Source: Halobacillus litoralis
GTDB lineage: Bacteria; Bacillota; Bacilli; Bacillales; Halobacillaceae
Direction of reading: 5' to 3'
DNA: 64,000 nt
Assembly (NCBI RefSeq): GCF_020171725.1
Contig: NZ_JAIVAJ010000009.1
Location: 54,913 to 118,912, forward strand
Shown one piece after another: positions 31,431-42,451 of this stretch. The number at the start of each line of letters is the position of its first letter. The stretch's first letter is position 1. Made by a program: the position numbers and the translations under genes. The notes beneath the pieces are model-generated. The model was not told the origin of the DNA. It ran no database searches and saw only the letters and a list, made by a program, of their open reading frames with translations.

Positions 31431-31461
31431 GAAGTGGGAATGAATTTTCGTTCCCACTTCG
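31431..31461 (+). terminator. Weak hairpin after dacA
   Basis: A GAAGTGGGAA/TTCCCACTTC stem with a 10-nt centre but no T-run. It may be a weak terminator or an RNA-processing structure before pdxS. Confidence 0.5.
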
Positions 31462-31609
31462 TGTATAACATGAAGTAAAAAATCCCAGGTTTTCTCCAAT
31501 AAAATTAGTAGGATTTACCCGAGTATTGCGTTACAATAGAAAAATAAGTGAAAACTTCGTCAATAATAGCGAACACAATATAGAGCGAAGGATAGGGAGG
31601 AAACGAATT

Positions 31610-32494
31610 ATGTCTCAAACAGGAACAGATCGCGTAAAACGTGGAATGGCAGAAATGCAAAAAGGTGGCGTCATCATGGACGTTGTCAACGCTGAGCAGG
31701 CTAAGATCGCAGAAGAAGCAGGTGCCGTAGCCGTTATGGCTCTAGAGCGTGTACCAGCAGATATTCGTGCTGCAGGCGGCGTTGCTCGTATGGCAGACCC
31801 AACGATTACAGAACAGGTAATGAACGCGGTTTCCATCCCGGTTATGGCCAAAGCCCGTATCGGTCACATTACAGAAGCGCGCGTACTTGAAGCGATGGGT
31901 GTCGACTACATTGATGAGAGTGAAGTACTGACACCAGCAGATGAAATCTACCACATTAAGAAGGATGAATACACGGTACCATTCGTATGTGGCTGCCGTA
32001 ACATCGGTGAAGCGGCTCGTCGTATCCGTGAAGGAGCTTCCATGCTTCGTACGAAAGGTGAGCCCGGCACAGGGAACATCGTAGAAGCGGTTCGTCACAT
32101 GCGTCAAATCAACGCAGAGATCCGTCAGCTTCAGAACCTTTCCGAAGATGAAGTGATGGTCTTTGCACGTGATCACGCAGCACCATTCGACCTTCTGATG
32201 GAAATCCGTGAAGAAGGACGTCTTCCTGTCGTAAACTTCGCAGCAGGCGGTATCGCAACTCCAGCGGATGCAGCCCTTATGATGGAGCTTGGCGCAGACG
32301 GTGTATTCGTAGGATCCGGTATCTTCAAATCCAAGAACCCAGAGAAATTCGCTCGTGCAATCGTAGAAGCGACAACGCACTATAATGATTACAAGCTGAT
32401 CGGCGAACTATCGAAGGATCTTGGTACGGCAATGAAAGGGATGGAAATGTCCTCTCTTGAAGGCGACCAGCGTATGCAGGAGCGTTCGAAGTAA
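31610..32494 (+). CDS. pdxS: Pyridoxal 5'-phosphate synthase, PdxS subunit
   Basis: 294 residues; condenses ribose 5-phosphate, glyceraldehyde 3-phosphate and ammonia to PLP in a 12-mer with PdxT. Catalytic Lys81 in [10 protein letters not shown] and Lys149-region [10 protein letters not shown] are present. Start ATG 31610 behind GGGAGGAAA; the longer frame is not needed. Confidence 0.98.
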   Translation: MSQTGTDRVKRGMAEMQKGGVIMDVVNAEQAKIAEEAGAVAVMALERVPADIRAAGGVARMADPTITEQVMNAVSIPVMAKARIGHITEARVLEAMGVDYIDESEVLTPADEIYHIKKDEYTVPFVCGCRNIGEAARRIREGASMLRTKGEPGTGNIVEAVRHMRQINAEIRQLQNLSEDEVMVFARDHAAPFDLLMEIREEGRLPVVNFAAGGIATPADAALMMELGADGVFVGSGIFKSKNPEKFARAIVEATTHYNDYKLIGELSKDLGTAMKGMEMSSLEGDQRMQERSK

Positions 32495-32508
32495 TCTTAA
32501 TTCAACAC

Positions 32509-32545
32509 AAGCGGCGACCGTTTTAGGACGAGTCGCCGCTTTCAT
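32509..32545 (+). terminator. Attenuating hairpin between pdxS and pdxT
   Basis: AAGCGGCGAC/GTCGCCGCTT (32509-32518 with 32532-32541), 10 bp perfect, followed by a short T-rich tail. It probably sets the pdxS to pdxT ratio. Confidence 0.6.
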
Positions 32546-32571
32546 AGGTTTTAATAAAGGAGACATGCATC

Positions 32572-33162
32572 ATGACAACAATCGGTGTATTAGGACTACA
32601 GGGAGCTTTTCGTGAGCATGTGCGTTCGGTAGAAGCAGCAGGTGCTGAAGGGGTCATCGTGAAGAAAAAAGAACAGTTGGACGAGATCGATGGGTTGATT
32701 ATCCCCGGCGGTGAAAGTACGACGATGCGCCGTCTGATTGATAAGTACGATTTCCTTGAACCGATCCGTGAATTCGGAAAATCAGGCAAGCCGATTTTCG
32801 GTACATGTGCCGGGCTCATCCTACTTGCTTCTGAAATCGATGGATCTTATGATGTACACCTAGGTGTAATGGACATCAAAGTACGCCGGAATGCTTTCGG
32901 GCGCCAGCGTGACAGCTTCGAAGCGGACCTCGATATTGAAGGGGTGGCAGAAGGGTTCAACGCTGTCTTCATCCGTGCTCCATATATTGAGGATGTCGGA
33001 GAAGAAACAAAGGTATTATCCCGCTACGACGGTCATATCGTTGCTGCTCAGCAAGGTCATTATCTGGCTTGCTCGTTCCACCCGGAGCTGACGGATGACC
33101 ACCGGATTACCGCTCATTTTGTAAAAATGGTGGAAGAATCCAAAAAAAGCCTTGCATTATAA
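32572..33162 (+). CDS. pdxT: Pyridoxal 5'-phosphate synthase, glutaminase subunit PdxT
   Basis: 196 residues; class I glutaminase that feeds ammonia to PdxS. PGGEST loop, nucleophile Cys79 in [11 protein letters not shown] and the His-Glu pair in FHPEL. Start ATG behind AAAGGAG. Confidence 0.98.
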   Translation: MTTIGVLGLQGAFREHVRSVEAAGAEGVIVKKKEQLDEIDGLIIPGGESTTMRRLIDKYDFLEPIREFGKSGKPIFGTCAGLILLASEIDGSYDVHLGVMDIKVRRNAFGRQRDSFEADLDIEGVAEGFNAVFIRAPYIEDVGEETKVLSRYDGHIVAAQQGHYLACSFHPELTDDHRITAHFVKMVEESKKSLAL

Positions 33163-33209
33163 ATCATTTTCCGCTAATCTTATGTCACATAAACAACAAA
33201 CCAAAACGC

Positions 33210-34749
<1,540 letters not shown>

Positions 34750-34756
34750 TGGAACA

Positions 34757-34787
34757 AAACCTCAGGGCTCACGCTCTGAGGTTTTTC
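34757..34787 (+). terminator. Terminator of serS
   Basis: A 9-bp stem (34757-34765 with 34776-34784) followed by five T. Confidence 0.88.
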
Positions 34788-34797
34788 TAAAAAAATG

Positions 34798-34827
34798 TTG
34801 ACTTACAGGTTCATTACTCGTTATAAT
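34798..34827 (+). promoter_or_regulatory. Upstream promoter P1 of tRNA-Ser
   Basis: TTGACT (34798-34803), 18 bp, TATAAT (34822-34827). Confidence 0.65.
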
Positions 34828-34893
34828 AGCAAAGTGGAAAAAACGAGTCAGCCTTTGTCGAACAGCTTTTATTAAAAAAGTTACGATAAAATG

Positions 34894-34922
34894 TTGACGA
34901 GATAAGACAAGCGTGATATTAT
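34894..34922 (+). promoter_or_regulatory. Proximal promoter P2 of tRNA-Ser
   Basis: TTGACG (34894-34899), 17 bp, TATTAT (34917-34922), 17 bp before the tRNA 5' end. Confidence 0.7.
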
Positions 34923-34939
34923 ATTACTTGTCGTCACAC

Positions 34940-35032
34940 GGAGGAGTACTCAAGTTTGGCTGAAGAGAGCGGTCTTGAAAACCGCCAGGGGGTTAACGCC
35001 CCGCGGGGGTTCGAATCCCTCCTCCTCCGCCA
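34940..35032 (+). tRNA. tRNA-Ser (anticodon TGA)
   Basis: Class II tRNA with a long variable arm. Acceptor GGAGGAG pairs with CTCCTCC, discriminator G, CCA encoded at 35030-35032. Anticodon loop CTTGAAA reads UCA. The T-arm has GGTTCGAATCC. It follows serS as in B. subtilis (trnSL-Ser1). Confidence 0.96.
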
Positions 35033-35075
35033 TTTTTAATTCAACAATAGCGCATAATATTGGAGATTAATAGAA

Positions 35076-35108
35076 CAAAAATCGTTACTTCGCGTAGCGA
35101 TTTTTTTA
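35076..35108 (+). terminator. Terminator of tRNA-Ser
   Basis: A 12-bp stem with one wobble (AAAAATCGTTAC with its complement), TTCG loop and a T-run. Confidence 0.85.
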
Positions 35109-35118
35109 TTTGATATAG

Positions 35119-35159
35119 AAAAGCTTCAGCGAACGCATTGTTCAGCTGAAGCTTTTTTT
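35119..35159 (-). terminator. Terminator of the HxlR gene
   Basis: An AAAGCTTCAGC/GCTGAAGCTTT-type stem of about 13 bp, T-rich on both sides, so probably bidirectional. Confidence 0.8.
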
Positions 35160-35161
35160 GG

Positions 35162-35527
35162 TTAGACCGTTTCTAATGATTCTTCTGTCTCGAGTACATC
35201 CTCTTTGTCAGGATACGTCCTTTCGATGTGACGCTCTCCCCAGGCACACAGCATGTCTAACCCTTCTTTCAATGTCCAGCCGTATTCAGTCAACTCGTAT
35301 TCGACCTTAGGCGGGACTTGATTGTATATGATTCGATTGACGACTCCATCTGCTTCAAGCTCACGCAGTTGTTGAGTAAGCATCTTTTGTGTAATTCCGG
35401 GCATCAATTGTTTCAGTTCACAAGTACGGCGTTTCTCTTTGATCAAGTGACATAAGATGACGACTTTCCACTTTCCTCCAATGACCTCTAATGCAGCTTC
35501 GACAGGAATGTTATACTTTTTAGCCAT
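35162..35527 (-). CDS. HxlR-family transcriptional regulator
   Basis: 121 residues, winged helix of the HxlR/MarR-like type: VIGGKWKVVILCHLI, then GITQKMLTQQLRELEADGVVNRI and the wing PPKVEYELTEYG. Two cysteines (C26, C36) could sense thiol or electrophile stress as in YodB-like members. Divergent from an MFS efflux gene, the same arrangement as ytcD-ytbD of B. subtilis, so it probably represses that gene. Confidence 0.85.
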   Translation of the reverse strand: MAKKYNIPVEAALEVIGGKWKVVILCHLIKEKRRTCELKQLMPGITQKMLTQQLRELEADGVVNRIIYNQVPPKVEYELTEYGWTLKEGLDMLCAWGERHIERTYPDKEDVLETEESLETV

Positions 35528-35734
35528 TTCGTCGACACCTCCTCTGTAACATTTCCATCATTAAATTAGCACGTGAACCGCTGTATTACCACTTATCTGC
35601 TTTTCTTTATATTTTTCTCGAATTTTTTTGTGTGAATCAGACCTGTGATGGCGAAATAGTTACTTACAGGTGCCTATAGCACAACAAAGTGCGTACTTCC
35701 AAATCCTCCTTTACCGTTGCATAATCATAGTTGC

Positions 35735-35756
35735 GATCGAAACGGCGCCTTCGATC
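35735..35756. promoter_or_regulatory. Inverted repeat before the MFS gene
   Basis: GATCGAA (35735-35741) and TTCGATC (35750-35756) with an 8-bp centre, directly upstream of the ribosome site. A possible HxlR operator; the -10/-35 could not be placed. Confidence 0.35.
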
Positions 35757-35783
35757 AAAAAAATACAAGGAGGTCGATGAGTG

Positions 35784-36989
35784 ATGAGTACAAACAGTCA
35801 AACGGTTCATCAAGCATCGGTTGAACAGAATAGAAGTAATACACTCGCTTTGGTCGCGCTTGCGATCAGTGCATTCGGAATCGGAACGACCGAGTTCGTT
35901 CCTGTTGGCTTATTGTCTGCGATTTCTGGTGATTTATCGATTTCGATTACGTTAGCTGGTTTATTGATTTCAGGTTATGCGATTGGAGTGGCCGTCGGTG
36001 CGCCCGTCTTAACCGCGCTCACGGACAAAATCAGTCGTAAAAATCTACTGCTTGGATTAATGGTCATTTTTATTATAGGAAACGGAATTGCTGCGATTTC
36101 GACGAGCTTCAGCTTACTGCTCCTTGCTCGATTTGTGACAGCTTTCTCACACGGCTTGTTTTTCTCGATTGGTTCGACAATTGCTGCCAGTCTCGTTCCT
36201 GAACATAAACGGGCAAGTGCGATCGCCTTTATGTTTACAGGCCTCACGGTAGCGACCGTTACAGGCGTACCTTTGGGAACATTCGTCGGGCAGGCTTTCG
36301 GTTGGAGAGCAACCTTTGCCGGAGTGGCGTTACTTGGTGTGATTGGAATCGTTGCCAGTGCAATCCTCGTGCCAAAGAGTTTAGAGGAGCCGCCTCCTTC
36401 ATCGTTCCGTGACCAATTGAACATCTTAAAGAATAAACAAATCATGCTTTCATTCCTCATTACTGCCCTTGGTTACGGCGGGACGTTCGTGGCGTTCACG
36501 TATTTAGCTCCACTGTTGGAAAACGTGACTGGAATCGATTCAAGCTTAGTCAGTGTCATTCTGCTGTTTTACGGATTGGCCGTAGCAATCGGAAATACAA
36601 TTGGAGGAAAAGCATCGAATAACAATCCATTAAAAGCCTTGTTCATCATGTTCATTCTGCAGGCTGTTGTATTGTTTATCCTGAGTTTGACGATATCCAA
36701 TCAGGTTCTAGGGGTTGTTGTCATTGTCCTGATGGGGCTGTTCGCATTCATGAACGTACCAGCGTTACAGATCCTAGTCGTTCAATTAGCGGAGAAATAT
36801 GTTCCATCTGCTGTGAATGTGGCCTCTGCTTTGAACATTGCTGCCTTTAACGTGGGGATTGCCATTGGATCCTTCGTCGGAGGCATCATCGTGGATACGA
36901 TCGGTTTGATTCACACGCCTTATATTGGGGGCATCATGGTGGTTGGAGCTGTTCTTCTGACCGCTTATTTACGAAAAATTGAAAAGTAA
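35784..36989 (+). CDS. MFS efflux transporter, DHA1 family (YtbD-like)
   Basis: 401 residues, twelve membrane helices, with the family features FGIGTTEFVPVGLL in helix 1 and the DKISRKN loop between helices 2 and 3. Relatives export sugars or drugs. Probably regulated by the divergent HxlR protein. Start ATG 35784 or the preceding GTG, both behind AAGGAGG. Substrate unknown. Confidence 0.85.
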   Translation: MSTNSQTVHQASVEQNRSNTLALVALAISAFGIGTTEFVPVGLLSAISGDLSISITLAGLLISGYAIGVAVGAPVLTALTDKISRKNLLLGLMVIFIIGNGIAAISTSFSLLLLARFVTAFSHGLFFSIGSTIAASLVPEHKRASAIAFMFTGLTVATVTGVPLGTFVGQAFGWRATFAGVALLGVIGIVASAILVPKSLEEPPPSSFRDQLNILKNKQIMLSFLITALGYGGTFVAFTYLAPLLENVTGIDSSLVSVILLFYGLAVAIGNTIGGKASNNNPLKALFIMFILQAVVLFILSLTISNQVLGVVVIVLMGLFAFMNVPALQILVVQLAEKYVPSAVNVASALNIAAFNVGIAIGSFVGGIIVDTIGLIHTPYIGGIMVVGAVLLTAYLRKIEK

Positions 36990-37091
36990 CATGGAGAGCC
37001 TGGTGAAGCATCAGGCTCTTTTCCTCAACCCTTCCTACTATCCGCCTAAACAGAATCCCGTTATAATAAAAAGAAAAAGGTGGATGCTCGT

Positions 37092-37706
37092 ATGAAAATC
37101 ATTGTATTTGGTGCGACTGGAAAAACAGGACTGGAATTGGTTTCACAAGCGTTGGACTCGGGTCATGACGTCACCGCTTTTGTTCGTACGCCTTCCAAGC
37201 TCACCCTTCAACATGAACGGTTACATACAATCCAAGGGGATGCACTTGATATCGATGCTGTAGAAAAAGCGATCAGCGGACACGAAGCGGTTGCCTCGTG
37301 TTTAGGTTCGGAGGGTTTGAAACCTTCCCGTGTCTTAGAGCAGATGGCAGGGAACATCGTGAAAGGGATGCAGAAGCACGGAGTGAGCCGGATTGTGTAT
37401 GTTGCTTCTGCAGGAATCCATAAGGAAATACCCGGATTCACCGGCTGGATGTCTCAGCGCATTTTGAAAAATGTCCTCGTAGACCATAGGAATGCTGTCA
37501 ATGCGATGATTGCGGCTAAACTGGATTATACGATCGCCCGTCCGATGCAATTGAAGGATGGAGAACGCAAAGAGACGTATCGTACAGCAGAAATCGGGGT
37601 ACCGCACAGCGGGAAAGAGATTCATCGAAGTGATGTGGCACACTTTTTATTAGAAGCGTTAGAGAACGATCAATGGATTAAGCAAACGGTTGGTCTCGCT
37701 TATTAA
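37092..37706 (+). CDS. NAD(P)H-binding atypical SDR
   Basis: 204 residues. Rossmann start MKIIVFGATGKTGLELVSQAL, the YVASAG segment and a C-terminal half typical of the SDR_a5/NmrA-like YhfK group. Start at 37092 behind AAGGTGG. Ten bp before a Nudix gene, so cotranscribed. It may be a redox sensor or a reductase; substrate unknown. Confidence 0.8.
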   Translation: MKIIVFGATGKTGLELVSQALDSGHDVTAFVRTPSKLTLQHERLHTIQGDALDIDAVEKAISGHEAVASCLGSEGLKPSRVLEQMAGNIVKGMQKHGVSRIVYVASAGIHKEIPGFTGWMSQRILKNVLVDHRNAVNAMIAAKLDYTIARPMQLKDGERKETYRTAEIGVPHSGKEIHRSDVAHFLLEALENDQWIKQTVGLAY

Positions 37707-37715
37707 AAGGCAGGG

Positions 37716-38177
37716 ATGGCAATGGGTTATGTAGAAGATTTGCGAAAACTAATTGGGCATCGACCGATCATTTTAACGGGCTCTGTCGTTCTCGTCATAA
37801 ATGAAGAAGGACAGCTGCTCTTACAGCAGAGGACGTACCCAGAAGGCGTCTGGGGGTTGCCCGGTGGATTGATGGAGCTTGGGGAAAGCACAGAACAAAC
37901 GGGCGTGAGAGAAGTGTATGAAGAGACGGGATTGTCCGTTCGACAGTTGAAGCTGATCGATGTGTATTCAGGCGAGGAGTATTTTGCCGTTGCGGAAAAT
38001 GGGGACGAATTCTACACGGTGACGACTGCGTATTATACAACGGAGTATAGCGGTGAGGTCAATGCAGATTTGGATGAAGCGATCCAATGCCGCTTCATCG
38101 ACCTCCATCATCTACCGGAACGGATGATCGGCAGTCACCGTGAAATCATCGAAGATTTTCTGGAGCGTTTCTACTGA
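37716..38177 (+). CDS. Nudix hydrolase
   Basis: 153 residues with an exact Nudix box from GG(LMELG)E to REVYEETGL, which binds Mg and cleaves nucleoside-diphosphate-linked substrates. The N-terminus (VEDLRKLIGHRPIILTGSVVLVINEEGQLLLQQR) is the YtkD/YjhB-like type. Substrate unknown. Ends before a strong terminator. Confidence 0.88.
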   Translation: MAMGYVEDLRKLIGHRPIILTGSVVLVINEEGQLLLQQRTYPEGVWGLPGGLMELGESTEQTGVREVYEETGLSVRQLKLIDVYSGEEYFAVAENGDEFYTVTTAYYTTEYSGEVNADLDEAIQCRFIDLHHLPERMIGSHREIIEDFLERFY

Positions 38178-38197
38178 ATGACAATGAGTTATTTTTC

Positions 38198-38246
38198 AAA
38201 AGCCAGAATAAAGGCAGCTTGACTCTGCCTTTATTCTGGCTTTTTT
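38198..38246 (+). terminator. Terminator of the SDR-Nudix operon
   Basis: A long perfect stem of about 17 bp around a 6-nt loop, then six T. Confidence 0.92.
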
Positions 38247-38289
38247 AAAACGTTCTTTTATGTATTCGCTGACCTTCGTCTTATGTATC

Positions 38290-38844
38290 TTATCCTTCAA
38301 AGGGCATCAGCCCCCAGTACTGTTCTCTAATGACATCCCTTACATCTGAACTGTCCCGCTCATCAAACGCTTCTGCCCACGCAGCAGGCTTGTCCTCCGG
38401 CAGGTTCTCTTCGGCGTATGACATGATCTCGGACAAGGCGTTCACCTTGAGATCGATTTCTGTTTTCAATTCTTCAATGTTCTGACCACTGTCTATCTTA
38501 TCTTTCAGCTCGTAGATGTCTTTGTTCAAACGGCTCAACAAGTCGACGATTTCATAGCCATAGTGATGGCTGAACGAGAGCGACCGCCACGCTCCTTCCC
38601 GAAGCTTGAATTCTCCGGACAGAACCTCGAACCGATTAGATTCTCCATCTGAAGTGATGACATCTTCCCAAACCCCGGCACTCATCATGTTAAGACCCAT
38701 TAACGTCGCTTCGACAACGCGCTGAACCTGCTTTCCTTCATCGATCACCTTTTCACGATTTTCATGAAACGATTGATAGTTGAAAAATAGAGAAAACCAC
38801 AAGGCGGCCGTAACCAGGATCAGCCCTATCTTTTTCTTATCCAT
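38290..38844 (-). CDS. Hypothetical membrane-anchored protein, 184 aa
   Basis: Not recognised. One N-terminal membrane segment (IGLILVTAALWFSLFFNY, residues 6-23) and then an outside polar helical domain with long charged heptad-like stretches (residues 60-165). No lipobox or catalytic motif. Start ATG. Located between a convergent Nudix operon and the dgk-dck operon. No function proposed. Confidence 0.65.
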   Translation of the reverse strand: MDKKKIGLILVTAALWFSLFFNYQSFHENREKVIDEGKQVQRVVEATLMGLNMMSAGVWEDVITSDGESNRFEVLSGEFKLREGAWRSLSFSHHYGYEIVDLLSRLNKDIYELKDKIDSGQNIEELKTEIDLKVNALSEIMSYAEENLPEDKPAAWAEAFDERDSSDVRDVIREQYWGLMPFEG

Positions 38845-38921
38845 GAATGACTCACCCCCTCGATACTGATTATGTCAAAATCCCCTGATTTTCACAATGT
38901 GAGGGCGTGAATGAATATAAA

Positions 38922-38957
38922 AAAGCCTTGCAGCTCACGTGAGCTGCAAGGCTTTGA
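38922..38957 (-). terminator. Terminator of dgk-dck
   Basis: A 34-bp perfect palindrome (38922-38955); it must form a hairpin with an ACGT loop. T-run on the minus strand. Confidence 0.9.
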
Positions 38958-38958
38958 T

Positions 38959-39642
38959 TTACGTTAACAAACGGCTGGAACGCCATTTGCGTGATTGCTG
39001 GATGAAGTGTCCGATCTTCTCTAAAATCGGCTCGACGCTCTTCTCATCGTTCAGCACATCGTAATCCGCGATATTCAGGCGGAGAACAGGGCAGGAGTTG
39101 AAGTTGTCGATCCAGTTCTCATAACGGTTGAACATCTCTTCCCAGTATTCGACCGGTGTTTCCTGCTCCATCGGGCGTCCGCGCTCTTTGATGCGGGAAA
39201 GAATATCATCGAAGGATCCTTCCAAGTAAATCAGAAGGTCCGGGTGAGGGAAGTACGGCGTCATGACCATTGCATCGAACAAGTTACGATACGTCTCATA
39301 ATCCGTTTCAGACATCGTTCCTTTTTCATAATGCATCTTGGCGAAGATGCCGGTATCCTCGTAGATGGAACGGTCTTGGATAAAGCCGCCGCCATATTCG
39401 AAGATCTTCTTCTGTTCCTTAAAACGTTCGGCCAAGAAATAAATCTGCAGATGGAAGCTCCATCGTTCGAAATCCTGATAGAATTTATCGAGATATGGGT
39501 TGGTTTCCACTTTCTCAAATGATGTGCGGAAATTCAGCGCATCCGCAAGTGCATTTGTCATCGTCGACTTTCCGACGCCTACTGTACCGGCAATCGTAAT
39601 CACGCTGTCATGTGGAATACCAAAACGTTCACGTGCATTCAT
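38959..39642 (-). CDS. dck: Deoxyadenosine/deoxycytidine kinase
   Basis: 227 residues; phosphorylates deoxyadenosine and deoxycytidine for salvage. P-loop GTVGVGKSTMT, the family motif FQ/ERWSFHLQIYFLAERFK, ERS-like DRSIYEDTGIFA and the lid RIKERGRPME. Its ATG overlaps the dgk stop (TAATG). In B. subtilis dck-dgk sits next to serS-tRNA and yaaH; here extra genes have entered on both sides. Confidence 0.95.
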   Translation of the reverse strand: MNARERFGIPHDSVITIAGTVGVGKSTMTNALADALNFRTSFEKVETNPYLDKFYQDFERWSFHLQIYFLAERFKEQKKIFEYGGGFIQDRSIYEDTGIFAKMHYEKGTMSETDYETYRNLFDAMVMTPYFPHPDLLIYLEGSFDDILSRIKERGRPMEQETPVEYWEEMFNRYENWIDNFNSCPVLRLNIADYDVLNDEKSVEPILEKIGHFIQQSRKWRSSRLLT

Positions 39643-40280
39643 TAGATAACTTCTCCTTTATATAAATGCTGCTTAACATGATCAACTATGCGGTTCAAAT
39701 CTTCCTGATGTTTGACAAAATCAAGCTCGTCCCCGTTCAAACGGATGACAGGGATATCTGGATTCTGCTCTTCGAATTGGTTCATAAACTCTTCATAATC
39801 CTGAGACAGCTGCTGCAGGTAAGAAGGTTGAATGTTCGATTCGACATCACGATTCCTCATTCGAATGCGGTCCATGAGTGTATCCAGGCTCGCATCCAAG
39901 TACACGACCATATTCGGACGTGGCATATCATGTGTTAGTATATCAAAAATCTGAGAGTATTTATGAAACTGATCTTCTCTCAATGTACGACGAGCGAAGA
40001 TCATATTCTTTAAGATGTGATAATCCGCTACGACCGGCTTTCCTTGAGTGAGGTAATCACGGTCAATGTCCTCCAGCTGTTTGAAACGATTGCACAAGAA
40101 GAACATTTCCGTCTGAAAGCTCCACTCTTCAATATTGTCATAAAACTTGCCTAAAAATGGATTCTCCTCAACGATTTCCTTCAATAAATGAAAATCAAAC
40201 TGGGAGGCGAGTTTTTTAGACAGAGACGTTTTCCCAACCCCAATGGGCCCTTCAACGGCGATGAAAGGTATTTGTCCCAT
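39642..40280 (-). CDS. dgk: Deoxyguanosine kinase
   Basis: 212 residues; salvage kinase for purine deoxynucleosides. P-loop EGPIGVGKTSLS, EEWSFQTEMFFLCNRFKQLEDI and the lid RIRMRNRDVESN. Start ATG behind AGGAGGAGA. First gene of the pair. Confidence 0.95.
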   Translation of the reverse strand: MGQIPFIAVEGPIGVGKTSLSKKLASQFDFHLLKEIVEENPFLGKFYDNIEEWSFQTEMFFLCNRFKQLEDIDRDYLTQGKPVVADYHILKNMIFARRTLREDQFHKYSQIFDILTHDMPRPNMVVYLDASLDTLMDRIRMRNRDVESNIQPSYLQQLSQDYEEFMNQFEEQNPDIPVIRLNGDELDFVKHQEDLNRIVDHVKQHLYKGEVI

Positions 40281-40476
40281 CTCTTCTCCTCCTTAACAAG
40301 ACCTGTGCACTTCAAGTGCCCGGTAATAAAAAAAGACATAAATCGATACTTTTTTACAGACAAGTTCTATTTTATCACATACAAATCGATGAAGTAACAG
40401 GGAAGGGAGTATTTTGAAGGGGAATTTGCTAGGCAAAGATAGCAAAATTTTGTATAATATTCTCGTACGCTTTTTT

Positions 40477-40549
40477 GCCCCCGTAGCTCAGGGGATAGAG
40501 CATCGGTTTCCTAAACCGTGTGTCGCAGGTTCGAATCCTGCCGGGGGCA
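40477..40549 (+). tRNA. tRNA-Arg (anticodon CCT)
   Basis: 73 nt. Acceptor GCCCCCG pairs with CGGGGGC, discriminator A, loop TTCCTAA with anticodon CCU for AGG codons, T-loop GGTTCGAATCC. CCA is not encoded, unlike the tRNA-Ser here. A TATAAT lies at 40453-40458, but the matching -35 is unclear. Confidence 0.94.
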
Positions 40550-40557
40550 TTCTTTCA

Positions 40558-41142
40558 TTACGTTCTCCGAACAAACCTTTCCTTTAACAGGGGTGCAAGC
40601 AGAAACCCCATCCCTACACCAGCCAAATTCAAAATGAAATCATCAATATCCAGACTGCCGCGAATGGTTAGATACTGAGTCAGTTCGACAGCTGCAATCG
40701 TTGCGGCTGGAATCGTTACCCGTGTGCGCCATCTCTTACTTACATACATCAGATAGATCCCGAACGGAATAAACAATCCTACATTGGCGGCTAAGTTATA
40801 GAACCGGATGAAGAAGGGCAGCTCATTGAACAAATACAATTGAATCGTCTCAAAAGGTACCCAGTTGGCCGATCTGAAGCCGTTCGTGCCTGAGCGTACA
40901 ATCAACAGGAAAATCATCAAGACACTGTACGCAAGAAAAAGGATATGAAACCACAAAGGGTGTATCGCATAGCGGATCCGCCACAGAAAGGCCCATACAA
41001 TGAAAGCAGACAGCACGATGCCTAAGTTGATGATGACATAAGAGGCAGGGTGCAGGTTTTCGGTTAAGCCGGACATCAAGGGAAACAGACTCCAAAACAG
41101 AATTTGCCCGACCAGAATGGGGTAAAGCACATCTCGTCTCAA
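40558..41142 (-). CDS. VanZ-like membrane protein
   Basis: 194 residues, five to six membrane helices, with the VanZ-family features NWVPFETI and a C-terminal DIDDFILNLAGVGMGF. VanZ proteins are linked to low-level teicoplanin resistance, but most have no known role. Start TTG at 41142 overlaps the modC stop (TTGA) behind GGGAGG, so it is translated with the mod operon. Confidence 0.82.
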   Translation of the reverse strand: MRRDVLYPILVGQILFWSLFPLMSGLTENLHPASYVIINLGIVLSAFIVWAFLWRIRYAIHPLWFHILFLAYSVLMIFLLIVRSGTNGFRSANWVPFETIQLYLFNELPFFIRFYNLAANVGLFIPFGIYLMYVSKRWRTRVTIPAATIAAVELTQYLTIRGSLDIDDFILNLAGVGMGFLLAPLLKERFVRRT

Positions 41143-41756
41143 ACCACCAGCCTCCCGTGATCGATTTCAATAATCCGGTCAGCCAGCTTCTCGGCTTCGT
41201 TCCGGTCATGCGTAACCAGAATAACGGGAATCTCCCACTTATCATGAAGTCGAAGCAGCTCGTGGTGACACTCTTCTTTGACGTTCGCATCCAGTGAAGA
41301 GAACGGTTCATCTAATAAAAGGAGATCGGGCTCTGTTGCAAAAGCACGGGCTAAGGCGACGCGCTGTTTTTCACCGCCTGAGATGTTTTTCGGGTACTCC
41401 TCCATCAAATGATCAATGCCGAGTGCCGTGACGAGCTGGTCCACCTCTTGTTGATCTTCCGCCCCATACAGAATGTTCTTCCGTACCGTCATATGAGGAA
41501 ATAGCGCATAATCCTGAAACACATACCCGACACGGCGCTTTTGTACTGGTAAGGGTTTATCGGAACCTGAGAAAAGCGTTCTTCCGTTCAGTTGAATCCT
41601 TCCATCATCAGGATGGGTAAGACCGGAAATGCAGTGTAACGTCGTCGTTTTACCAGAGCCCGAGGGACCGAAAAGAACGATGATCTCCTTATCCATGGAA
41701 AAGGCTAGATCAAGCGTGAAGTTCTTCAATTTTTTCTTGATATCGACTGACAGCAT
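41139..41756 (-). CDS. modC: Molybdate ABC transporter ATP-binding protein (short ModC)
   Basis: 205 residues: Walker A GPSGSGKTTT, Q-loop VFQDYALFPHMTV, signature NISGGEKQR, Walker B LLLLDEPFSSLD, switch H in VTHD. The C-terminal molybdate-binding MOP/TOBE domain of full-length ModC (about 350 residues) is absent, so this is an ATPase core only. Specificity for molybdate or tungstate is taken from modA and modB. Confidence 0.85.
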   Translation of the reverse strand: MLSVDIKKKLKNFTLDLAFSMDKEIIVLFGPSGSGKTTTLHCISGLTHPDDGRIQLNGRTLFSGSDKPLPVQKRRVGYVFQDYALFPHMTVRKNILYGAEDQQEVDQLVTALGIDHLMEEYPKNISGGEKQRVALARAFATEPDLLLLDEPFSSLDANVKEECHHELLRLHDKWEIPVILVTHDRNEAEKLADRIIEIDHGRLVV

Positions 41757-41770
41757 AGCAAAGCCACCTT

Positions 41771-42448
41771 TTAGGAATCTTGTTTAAAGGCCATGACATT
41801 CCGTTTCGTCCACCAGTTGAGCCAGAGGACGGAACTGAAGCCTAAGGCGATAATGATGATGACCCATGTGTAGGCCTGCTCCATTCGCCCGGCCTCGACG
41901 GCTGAATAAATGGCAAGCGGAATCGTAGAGGTCACCCCTGGGATATTCCCGGCGATCATCAACGTCGCTCCGAACTCGCCGAGAGCCCTGGCGAAGGTGA
42001 GCACGAGTCCAGCCAAAAGACCGGGCCAGGCAAGGGGGAAGGAAACCGTGAAGAACACCTTCACCCTTGAAGCGCCCATCGTCAATGCGGCATTCTCAAT
42101 GTTCGGATCATAGTTTTGAAAAGCGGCGGATGCGCTTTGGTACATCAACGGGAATGAAACGACCACTGCAGCGACGACAGCCGCCACCCAAGTAAAGACG
42201 ATTTTATAATCAAAGAAATAAAGCAGCCACTGCCCGACGGGACCGTTTACCCCGAATAAGTAGAGAAGTCCGAACCCGACGACAGTGGGAGGAAGCACGA
42301 GCGGAAGCAAAAGCACGGACTCGATGATACTTTTCCCGGGAAATACTTTCCTCGCTAACAATCGGGCGAGTAGAATTCCTAAAAGAAAAACAATGATGGT
42401 GGCAATGGTGGCAATGCGTAAGGATAGAAAGAGCGGGGAATAACTCAT
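41771..42448 (-). CDS. modB: Molybdate ABC transporter permease
   Basis: 225 residues, five to six helices, ModB-type: VLLLPLVLPPTVVGFGLLYLFG and the ATPase-coupling EAA loop ENAALTMGASRVKVFFTVSFPLAWPG. Between modA and modC. Confidence 0.92.
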   Translation of the reverse strand: MSYSPLFLSLRIATIATIIVFLLGILLARLLARKVFPGKSIIESVLLLPLVLPPTVVGFGLLYLFGVNGPVGQWLLYFFDYKIVFTWVAAVVAAVVVSFPLMYQSASAAFQNYDPNIENAALTMGASRVKVFFTVSFPLAWPGLLAGLVLTFARALGEFGATLMIAGNIPGVTSTIPLAIYSAVEAGRMEQAYTWVIIIIALGFSSVLWLNWWTKRNVMAFKQDS

Positions 42449-42451
42449 CGA